A stretch of 8,425 bases of DNA from Actinomycetes bacterium (GTDB lineage: Bacteria; Actinomycetota; Acidimicrobiia; Acidimicrobiales; Microtrichaceae), in assembly GCA_023423215.1 (NCBI GenBank), contig JAFAFZ010000625.1, forward strand, positions 1 to 8,425, written 5' to 3'. Positions within the stretch are counted from its first letter, which is position 1. Every line of letters starts with the position of its first letter. The translations under genes and the position numbers were made by a program. This document shows positions 1-4,721 of this stretch, in pieces. The notes under the pieces were generated by a model that was not told the DNA's origin, did no database searches, and was given only the letters and a program-made list of their open reading frames with translations.

Positions 1-523
1 GCCGAGTCCCAGATAAATCTGCGCCCGACGGCAGCTTCACCGGAGGGTGCGAGGTCCAGCCGCTGGCGACGACGCCGGCACGCTCCATGCGCTGCGCCAG
101 CTCGTCCGCCGTCGCGGGCGCGGTGCCGGGACCGGCGGCCCAGACGACGAGCCGACCTGCGTCCCACGACGCCTGCAGCCGCACATCGCCGGCGGACTCG
201 AGCAGCAGCGGGTCCTGGCCGGCGCGGGTGTCACCCACGAGGCGGGCGAGCGCCGCCTCGAGCCGGTCGCGCTCCTCCTCGAAGTCCGCCAGGATCTGGT
301 CGCGCTCCGGGCTGTCCAGGTCGCGCACCGACTCGATCGCCTCGTCGGTGCCGTGCAGCAGCCGCTCGAGGGTCCAGCGCCACTCGGACTGGTGCTCCTC
401 CAGCATCGCCAGCTGCGCCGCGGTGGCCTCGGCAGCGGCCGCGGCCTCGACCGCGTACTCGAAGCCGCGTGGCAGCGGTTGCGGCGCGGTGGCCACCTTC
501 GGTGCGTCCCCTTCTTCGTGCAT
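1..523 (-). CDS. Hypothetical protein with N-terminal coiled coil, partial (3' end beyond window)
   Basis: The reading frame is open from an ATG at 523 down to base 1, so 174 codons are visible and the C-terminus is missing. I do not recognise the family. Residues about 20-105 are rich in Ala, Glu, Leu and Arg and look like a long helical or coiled-coil segment (ILADFEEERDRLEAALARL near residues 77-95). About residue 106 onward looks like a small alpha/beta domain, with strands such as VRLQASW and RLVVWAAGPG followed by a helix and the turn SGWTSHPPVKLPSG. There is no signal peptide or membrane segment, so it is probably cytoplasmic. The ATG is preceded by GAGGAG only 3 nt away, which is close for a Shine-Dalgarno; no other start is visible in frame just upstream. 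A weak likeness to N-terminal regions of large actinobacterial helicases came to mind, but I would not annotate it so. G/C-rich third positions support coding, except in the last few codons at the window edge, which include a TTA. Confidence 0.6.
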   Translation of the reverse strand, partial: MHEEGDAPKVATAPQPLPRGFEYAVEAAAAAEATAAQLAMLEEHQSEWRWTLERLLHGTDEAIESVRDLDSPERDQILADFEEERDRLEAALARLVGDTRAGQDPLLLESAGDVRLQASWDAGRLVVWAAGPGTAPATADELAQRMERAGVVASGWTSHPPVKLPSGADLSGTR

Positions 524-644
524 GTGCTCCTCGGCGCAGCTGTGTGCGCAGACGGGCCCCGGCGGTTGCGTGCAGGACGTCTGGTCACCGTTGCTCTGGT
601 GACGGCCACGTGCGGCCAGCGGACACCGGGGAGTGTTCTCCGCT

Positions 645-664
645 GCGGTCCCCACGGGGACCGC
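645..664. promoter_or_regulatory. Perfect inverted repeat, possible operator or leader hairpin
   Basis: The sequence GCGGTCCCCACGGGGACCGC is two perfect 9-bp arms around a 2-nt centre. As RNA it folds as an 8-bp stem with a CACG tetraloop. It has no T-run on either side, so it is not a standard intrinsic terminator. It sits in the divergent region about 120 bp upstream of the minus-strand start at 523. It could be a regulator-binding site or a hairpin in that gene's 5' leader. The DNA symmetry is certain; any function is inference. Confidence 0.4.
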
Positions 665-728
665 TCCCGATCGTCTGGGTGCCGGCTCTGCTCGGGAGGC
701 GGCCCACCCCGACGTGGTATGTCCGCCC

Positions 729-756
729 ATGCTACCGCAGGATCGCTGCGTGTCGC
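729..756 (-). promoter_or_regulatory. Possible promoter for the minus-strand gene at 523
   Basis: On the minus strand, GCGACA (756-751) and TAGCAT (734-729) are separated by 16 nt. They keep the GACA part of a -35 hexamer and the TA...T pattern of a -10 hexamer. Transcription from here would give a leader of roughly 200 nt that includes the hairpin at 645-664. This is a weak match found by eye. Confidence 0.2.
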
Positions 757-780
757 TGATCCGCCGCTGCGGCACGAGCC

Positions 781-821
781 CGGCCCGGGCCGTCGGTGGG
801 ACCCACCGCGTCGTCGCGGTG
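781..821. promoter_or_regulatory. Cluster of three inverted repeats upstream of the small membrane protein gene
   Basis: Three dyads lie side by side. They are a perfect 12-bp palindrome CGGCCCGGGCCG at 781-792, CGGTGGG-A-CCCACCG at 794-808, and CACCGCG-TCGT-CGCGGTG at 804-821. The last two share the bases CACCG and so could form only one at a time if transcribed. The cluster ends 6 bp before a possible -10 element at 828-833, so it covers the usual -35 region and is well placed to bind a regulator. GC-rich DNA produces chance dyads, so function is unproven. Confidence 0.35.
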
Positions 822-827
822 CCGGGA

Positions 828-833
828 TACAGT
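828..833 (+). promoter_or_regulatory. Possible -10 element for a leaderless transcript
   Basis: TACAGT keeps the T, A, A and T positions of TATAAT (4 of 6). The GTG start at 841 lies 7 nt after its last base, the usual distance to a transcription start. No Shine-Dalgarno precedes that GTG, so the mRNA may be leaderless, which is common in actinobacteria. No convincing -35 hexamer is present. Confidence 0.35.
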
Positions 834-840
834 GCCGGAC

Positions 841-1029
841 GTGGGTAGCAAGGGCGGGAAGCCGCGCAAGCCGGAACAGCACCACCTGCCGAAGGTGGGT
901 TCGCCGGAGAACCGCGAGTACGAGATCAAGATGAAGCGCAAGGAGGCGTTCGGCGGCTGGCCGATCGTCCTCGTGCTGGCCATCCTCGTCGTCGGCTTCT
1001 TCGCCTGGATCGTGCTCACCGCCATCTGA
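841..1029 (+). CDS. Small single-pass membrane protein, function unknown
   Basis: This frame encodes 62 residues from a GTG at 841. The first 35 residues are strongly basic and hydrophilic (GSKGGKPRKPEQHHLPK, then EIKMKRKEAF). Residues about 40-61 form one hydrophobic helix (WPIVLVLAILVVGFFAWIVL) that ends only one residue before the C-terminus. By the positive-inside rule the basic N-terminus is cytoplasmic, giving a tail-anchored layout. An in-frame GTG at 832 and an ATG at 796 are alternatives. I prefer 841 because a possible -10 lies at the right distance for a leaderless start, and because the residues encoded upstream look unlike the rest. I do not recognise a family. It faces mrpG tail to tail with 34 bp between stops, so it is not in the Mrp operon. 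The clear basic-then-hydrophobic pattern makes a real gene likely. Confidence 0.65.
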   Translation: MGSKGGKPRKPEQHHLPKVGSPENREYEIKMKRKEAFGGWPIVLVLAILVVGFFAWIVLTAI

Positions 1030-1041
1030 GGCGGGAGCAGC

Positions 1042-1065
1042 CGGCTCGGCCGACCGGCCTCGGTC
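1042..1065. terminator. Possible bidirectional termination hairpin between convergent genes
   Basis: The 34-bp gap between the stop at 1029 and the mrpG stop at 1064-1066 contains short GC hairpins. They are CGGC-TCG-GCCG at 1042-1052 and GACCG-GCCT-CGGTC at 1052-1065, the latter reaching into the mrpG stop codon. Neither has a T-run. Placement between converging genes suggests termination, but the stems are short. Confidence 0.25.
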
Positions 1066-1384
1066 AGCCCTCGGCGGCGTCGGGCAGCTCGCCCGGTGGT
1101 CCCACCTGCGACGCGGCGCGTTGCAGCAGCCAGGTCGAACGTCCGAGCAGGTTCGCCGCGACCGGCGAGGTGATGAGCTGCATCGCCGCGGCCAGGAGCA
1201 GCGAGGTCCAGTCGTTCGGACGGTCCAGGTAGATCGCCGCACCGATCAGCACCAGCACGACCCCCAGCGTCGTGGCCTTGGTCAGGGCGTGCATGCGCGA
1301 GAACGTGTCGCGCAGGCGCAGCGCGCCCACACCGGCGAGCAGGACCAGCACGGCGCCGAGGAGCGCCACCCACTCGCCGATCAC
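1064..1384 (-). CDS. mrpG: Mrp Na+/H+ antiporter subunit G (MrpG/MnhG)
   Basis: MrpG is a small membrane subunit of the hetero-oligomeric Mrp cation/proton antiporter. The 106-residue product has the expected three hydrophobic segments (about 4-22, 38-53 and 60-80). It carries the family signature GALRLRDTFSRMHALTKATT at residues 20-39 and ITSPVAANLLGR at 71-82. The start is GTG at 1384, overlapping the mrpF stop as GTGA. A GGAGGAGG Shine-Dalgarno inside mrpF lies 4 nt upstream. A longer frame upstream to 1444 would give an Arg/Ala-rich non-family N-terminus and is rejected. The stretch after the last helix is short and mildly acidic. It is the last gene of the operon and converges with the small membrane protein gene at 841-1029. 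Family identification is secure. Confidence 0.95.
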   Translation of the reverse strand: MIGEWVALLGAVLVLLAGVGALRLRDTFSRMHALTKATTLGVVLVLIGAAIYLDRPNDWTSLLLAAAMQLITSPVAANLLGRSTWLLQRAASQVGPPGELPDAAEG

Positions 1385-1683
1385 GGCCCCTCCTCCGGCG
1401 GCTCGCCCTCTCGATCGGCCCGACGCAGCTGCACGGCGCGCCACTCGATGAACCTCGCCGAGGCCGAGGTCGACACGAAGCCCACCAGCGTCAGGACCAC
1501 GAGCACCGGCAGGAACGCACCGTTGCCGGTCTGCATCGCGCGCACGGCGATCGCCGCCACGCCGACCACGATCAGGCCGTCCATCGCCAGCACCCGGTCG
1601 GGCAGCGTCGGGCCGAGCGCGAGCCGGACCACGAAGCAGACGCCGGCCATCGCGAGCACCGTCAGCGTCACCAACGAGATCAT
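1381..1683 (-). CDS. mrpF: Mrp Na+/H+ antiporter subunit F (MrpF/MnhF)
   Basis: MrpF is a roughly 90-100-residue membrane subunit with three helices, needed for assembly and activity of the Mrp complex. The 100-residue product shows hydrophobic segments at about 2-22, 35-50 and 57-75. The hallmark GPTLPDRVLAMD at residues 24-35 includes the membrane Asp35, which corresponds to the conserved acidic residue studied in Bacillus MrpF. The C-terminal 20 residues are charged (RRADREGEPPEEG) and cytoplasmic. The ATG at 1683 overlaps the mrpE stop (ATGA), and a GGAGGAG Shine-Dalgarno lies 5 nt upstream at 1689-1695. Its own stop overlaps the mrpG GTG. Length and motifs match the family well. Confidence 0.95.
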   Translation of the reverse strand: MISLVTLTVLAMAGVCFVVRLALGPTLPDRVLAMDGLIVVGVAAIAVRAMQTGNGAFLPVLVVLTLVGFVSTSASARFIEWRAVQLRRADREGEPPEEGP

Positions 1684-2240
1684 CCGATCTCCTCCGAGTC
1701 GTCCTCGACGTCCAGGTCGTCGGCGGTCAGCGGCAGTCGGCAGTCCAGGGCGAACTGCTGCGCCGGGTCGCCGATGGCCCGGATGCACAGCTCTTCGAGG
1801 CGACGGATCGTCGCTGCGACGAGGACGGGGTCGCCGTGGCCGAACGCGTGGACCCGCACCTGCGCCGGCTGGCGCGACACCTGCACGACCACCGAGCCGG
1901 GGGTCAGCGCCGTCATCGTCGAGATCAGCGTGATGAGCCCCGGGTCGTCCACGCAGAGCGGCACGGTCACGAACCCGGTGCGGATGGATGAACGACGGCC
2001 GAGCACCGCGCTGGTGACCGAGAGGTTCGCCAGCACGAGCGAGTACACGAAGTAGCCGACCAGATGGAGCGCCGCGAGGGGGTGGACCCGACCCTTCGGC
2101 ACCAGGGGCCGCGAGCTGGGGAAGACCAGGTACAGGAGGGCGATGACCGCGACGCCGCTGGCGACGTTCGCGACCGACAGCTCGCCCCACATCAGGATCC
2201 ACATGACCAGGAGCAGGGCACCGAGCGTGAGCCGGCTCAT
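1680..2240 (-). CDS. mrpE: Mrp Na+/H+ antiporter subunit E (MrpE/MnhE)
   Basis: MrpE is a membrane subunit with a cytoplasmic C-terminal domain that helps build the Mrp complex. The 186-residue product has N-terminal hydrophobic segments (about 5-18, 22-40 and 56-78). A soluble part follows, holding the family motif STMTALTPGSVVVQV at about residues 107-121 and a helix with an RRLEELC core near 146-152. The last 20 residues are very acidic (DDLDVEDDSEE), a modest extension beyond the usual domain. The ATG at 2240 overlaps the mrpD stop (ATGA). No good Shine-Dalgarno precedes it, so translation probably depends on ribosomes finishing mrpD. The frame stays open far upstream inside mrpD, but that is an overlap artefact, not a fusion. 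Confidence 0.94.
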   Translation of the reverse strand: MSRLTLGALLLVMWILMWGELSVANVASGVAVIALLYLVFPSSRPLVPKGRVHPLAALHLVGYFVYSLVLANLSVTSAVLGRRSSIRTGFVTVPLCVDDPGLITLISTMTALTPGSVVVQVSRQPAQVRVHAFGHGDPVLVAATIRRLEELCIRAIGDPAQQFALDCRLPLTADDLDVEDDSEEIG

Positions 2241-3730
2241 CGGGGCAGCACCGCCTGCACGTAGCGCTGGGGGTCCAGCAGGTCGGCCGCGGCGCGTTCG
2301 GCGAGGTCGTAGAGCGGCGCCGCGCCGAACGCGATCGCCAGGGAGAGCACTGCCAGCGCCGCCGTCGGCAGGATCATCAGCAGTGGACCGCCCCAACGTC
2401 CGACGGCGTGGGGCTCGACGTCGGGTGCCTCCTCGGCAGGGCTCCAGAAGACGCCGGACCAGATCTTCATCATCGAGAAGAGCGTGAAGAGGCTCACGAG
2501 GATGCTGACCGCGACGATCGTCCAGCGGTGCTGCTCGGTGCCCGCGCTGACGAGCGCGAACTTCGCGACGAAGCCGGACAGCGGCGGGATCCCCGCCAGG
2601 CTGAGGGCCGGCACCAGGAACAGCAGCGCGACGACCGGGGCGGTGCGGACCATGTTGCCGACCCTGCTCAACCGTCCCGACCCGCCGATGTGCTCGACCA
2701 GTCCGCCCGTCAGGAACAGCGTCGTCTTCACGACGATGTGGTGGATCACGTAGAAGATCGCGCCGGCGAGGCCCGCCACGGTGAAGAAGCCGAGCCCCAT
2801 GATCATGTAGCCGATCTGGCTGACGATGTGGAACGACAGGATGCGCTTCACGTCCGCCTGGGCGATGGCCCCGAGCACCCCGACGAGCATGGTGGCCCCT
2901 GCGATCCACAGGATCAGGTGCTGGGGCCGGTCCTGCGCCGGGAACAGCAGCGTCTGGGTGCGGATGATGGCGTACACGCCCACCTTGGTCAGCAGGCCGG
3001 CGAACACCGCCGTCACCGCCGACGGCGCGGTCGGGTAGCTGTCCGGCAGCCACGAGAACAGCGGGAACAGGCCGGCCTTGATGCCGAAGATCGCCAGCAG
3101 GAACAGGGCGAACGCGAGCCGCAGCCCCTCGGGCACGTCCTGCATGCGTTCGGACAGGTCCGCCAGGTTCACGGTGCCGGTGGTGGTGTAGATCAACGCC
3201 AGGGCGCTCAGGAAGAGGGCCGAGGCGATCAGGCTGATGACCACGTAGGTCATGCCGGCGCGCACCTGGTCGCGTCGGGCGCCGAGCGTGATGAGCACGT
3301 AGCTGGCGGTGAGCATCATCTCGAACGCGACGAACAGGTTGAACAGGTCGCCGGTCAGGAACGACGCAGCGACCCCCGCCGACAGGATCAGGTACACCGA
3401 CTGGAAGCCGACGTGGTTGCGCTCGGCGCCGGGCTGGCCGATGGCGTACACCAGCACCGCCAACAGCATCAGCGAGGCCAGGACCAGCATGATCGAGGAC
3501 AGCCGGTCCGCCACCAGCGAGATGCCGATCGGGGCCGGCCACCCGCCGGCCTGCACCGTCACGATGCCCTCGCGGTCCACGACGACGGCGAGCGCGATCG
3601 AGATGCCGGTGACCGCGGTCAGCACCACGAGCGAGATCACCCGCTGCGCGGCGCGGCTGCGGCCGACCATGATCGAGAGGCCGGCGCCGAGCAGCGGCAG
3701 GACGATGGGGAGCGTCAGCAGGGCGGTCAC
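2237..3730 (-). CDS. mrpD: Mrp Na+/H+ antiporter subunit D (MrpD/MnhD)
   Basis: MrpD is one of the two large antiporter-like subunits, homologous to NuoL/M/N of respiratory complex I, and part of the ion path. The 497-residue product has about fourteen hydrophobic segments and the normal family length. Visible functional residues are Glu137 in FEMMLTASYVL, Lys218 in GIKAGLFPLFSWLPDSYP, Lys249 in LLTKVGVYA, Lys295 in ADVKRILSFHIVSQIGYM, Lys335 in HHIVVKTTLFL and Lys390 in SGFVAKFAL. These match the conserved membrane Glu and Lys series of the family. The start is GTG at 3730, overlapping the mrpC stop as GTGA. The Shine-Dalgarno is only a G-run about 11 nt upstream, so coupling to mrpC is likely. 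The stop overlaps the mrpE ATG. Confidence 0.97.
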   Translation of the reverse strand: MTALLTLPIVLPLLGAGLSIMVGRSRAAQRVISLVVLTAVTGISIALAVVVDREGIVTVQAGGWPAPIGISLVADRLSSIMLVLASLMLLAVLVYAIGQPGAERNHVGFQSVYLILSAGVAASFLTGDLFNLFVAFEMMLTASYVLITLGARRDQVRAGMTYVVISLIASALFLSALALIYTTTGTVNLADLSERMQDVPEGLRLAFALFLLAIFGIKAGLFPLFSWLPDSYPTAPSAVTAVFAGLLTKVGVYAIIRTQTLLFPAQDRPQHLILWIAGATMLVGVLGAIAQADVKRILSFHIVSQIGYMIMGLGFFTVAGLAGAIFYVIHHIVVKTTLFLTGGLVEHIGGSGRLSRVGNMVRTAPVVALLFLVPALSLAGIPPLSGFVAKFALVSAGTEQHRWTIVAVSILVSLFTLFSMMKIWSGVFWSPAEEAPDVEPHAVGRWGGPLLMILPTAALAVLSLAIAFGAAPLYDLAERAAADLLDPQRYVQAVLPR

Positions 3731-4206
3731 GACGGCACGTCCCCCCGCTCGATGGGCCGCACCTGCTCGCGGCGCTCCTGGTGGTCGGCCTCGTCCAGGC
3801 CTTCGTCGTGGGACAGCGCGTCGGACTCGTGCGCCGCGTCGCTGACCTCTTCGTCCGAGATGCCGCCGCGGGCGATCAGGCGGTCCGTCACGTCGTCCTC
3901 GACCTCGTCGTCATGGGTGAGCACCCAGCTGCGGTAGGCGAGGGCAAGCAGGAACGCCGTCACGCCGAAGCTGATGACGATGGCCGTCAGCGCCATCGCC
4001 TGGGGGAGCGGATCGCTGAAGCCGCTCGGCCGGTCGGAGCCGATCAGCGGCGGCGAGCCGCGCCGGCCGGCGATGATGAACAGCAGGTTGGCGCCGTGGG
4101 TCAGCAGGCCGATGCCGATGATGATGCGGCTGAGCTTGCGCTGCAGCACCAGGTAGGTGCCGATCGCGAACAGCGCCGCCGCGGCCAGTGCGAGCAGGGC
4201 GATCAT
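3727..4206 (-). CDS. mrpC: Mrp Na+/H+ antiporter subunit C (MrpC/MnhC) with long acidic tail
   Basis: MrpC is the NuoK-like subunit of the Mrp antiporter. The 159-residue product has three hydrophobic segments (about 3-21, 27-46 and 69-91). Family motifs are GIGLLTHGANLLF at residues 31-43 and DPLPQAMALTAIVISFGV at 65-82. After the third helix, about 60 residues (98-159) form a hydrophilic, mostly acidic tail (DDEVEDDVTDRL, then DEEVSDAAHESDALSHDEG). Bacillus MrpC ends near residue 112, so this is an extension of about 45-50 residues. The ATG at 4206 overlaps the mrpB stop as ATGA, with GGAGGAGG close upstream at 4211-4218. A longer frame to 4521 lies out of frame over mrpB and is rejected. 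The stop overlaps the mrpD GTG. Confidence 0.95.
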   Translation of the reverse strand: MIALLALAAAALFAIGTYLVLQRKLSRIIIGIGLLTHGANLLFIIAGRRGSPPLIGSDRPSGFSDPLPQAMALTAIVISFGVTAFLLALAYRSWVLTHDDEVEDDVTDRLIARGGISDEEVSDAAHESDALSHDEGLDEADHQERREQVRPIERGDVPS

Positions 4207-4721
4207 CGGCCCTCCTCCGCACGATCGTCGTCCTCGGGCTGATCGCCGGACGCCGTCCGCCCGTCGGACGAGGTGCGGATGACGGCGGCGGCGACGGCGT
4301 GCTCGAAGGACTCGCCGAAGGCCTCGAACACCATCAGGACCAGGCCGACGACCACGAAGTACACGCCCAGGTCGAAGCCGACCGCGGACACGAGCGTCAC
4401 CTCGCCGAGGATCGGTGCGTCCCAGCTGGTGTAGCCGGACTCGAGCACGGATCCGCCGAACACCAGCGGCACCAGGGCGACCAGCGACGCGACCACCAGG
4501 CCGGCGCCCAGGATCGTCCACGGGCGGAACGGGCTGATGCGGCGCACCTCGGCCAGCCCGCCGGAGATGTAGCGCAGCGCGATCGCCGCGCCGGCCACCA
4601 GGCCGCCGACGAAGCCGCCGCCCGGCTGGTTGTGGCCGGCGAAGAGCAGGTAGATCGAGCCGACGAAGATCGCGTAGAAGATCAGCGGAGCGACCACGTC
4701 GAGGATGAAGACGCGCCTCAT
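4203..4721 (-). CDS. mrpB: Mrp Na+/H+ antiporter subunit B (MrpB/MnhB)
   Basis: MrpB is a membrane subunit of the Mrp cation/proton antiporter. The 172-residue product carries the diagnostic AGHNQPGGGFVGGLVAG at residues 28-44. It also has ILGEVTLVSAVGFDLGVYF at 104-122, with an Asp at 117. Four hydrophobic segments are visible (about 8-28, 36-53, 69-90 and 108-133). The last 30 residues are hydrophilic and acidic (GDQPEDDDRAEE). The ATG at 4721 overlaps the mrpA stop as ATGA. A full GGAGGT Shine-Dalgarno at 4728-4733 lies within the last mrpA codons, 6 nt away. In some actinobacteria MrpA and MrpB are fused into one chain; here they are separate genes. The stop overlaps the mrpC ATG. Confidence 0.96.
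   Translation of the reverse strand: MRRVFILDVVAPLIFYAIFVGSIYLLFAGHNQPGGGFVGGLVAGAAIALRYISGGLAEVRRISPFRPWTILGAGLVVASLVALVPLVFGGSVLESGYTSWDAPILGEVTLVSAVGFDLGVYFVVVGLVLMVFEAFGESFEHAVAAAVIRTSSDGRTASGDQPEDDDRAEEGR

Larger units (their letters stand above)
524..840. other. Divergent intergenic region rich in inverted repeats
   Basis: This 317-bp gap separates the minus-strand gene starting at 523 from the plus-strand gene starting at 841. Open frames exist across it on the plus strand, but their translations are low-complexity Arg/Ala/Pro mixtures with no recognisable motif, so I call it non-coding. It should hold the promoters of both genes. It contains a 9-bp inverted repeat with a 2-nt centre at 645-664, a small GGAG/CTCC hairpin at 630-641, and a cluster of three dyads at 781-821 just upstream of a possible -10 element at 828-833. 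Confidence 0.6.

Noticed and set aside
645..664. Inverted repeat considered as an intrinsic terminator
   Set aside because: There is no T-run on either side and no gene ends nearby. It lies between two divergent starts.
37..1242. A 401-codon minus-strand frame across the left side
   Set aside because: It is Arg/Ser/Pro-rich without motifs. It crosses the well-supported 62-residue gene and the intergenic region, and it reads the left partial gene out of frame.
1384..1444. N-terminal extension of MrpG to 1444
   Set aside because: The extra 20 residues are Arg/Ala/Gly-rich and overlap mrpF out of frame. The GTG at 1384 gives the family N-terminus with a strong Shine-Dalgarno.
1680..3542. A 620-codon minus-strand frame that would join sequence over mrpD to MrpE
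   Set aside because: Only the last 186 residues are MrpE. The upstream part is an out-of-frame reading of mrpD, and the mrpE ATG overlaps the mrpD stop exactly.
2408..3937. Long plus-strand open frame (509 codons) antisense to mrpD and mrpC
   Set aside because: Its translation is a repetitive mix of Asp, Gln, Arg, His and Gly with no domain, which is the usual mirror frame of a GC-rich gene. The opposite strand encodes unmistakable MrpD and MrpC.
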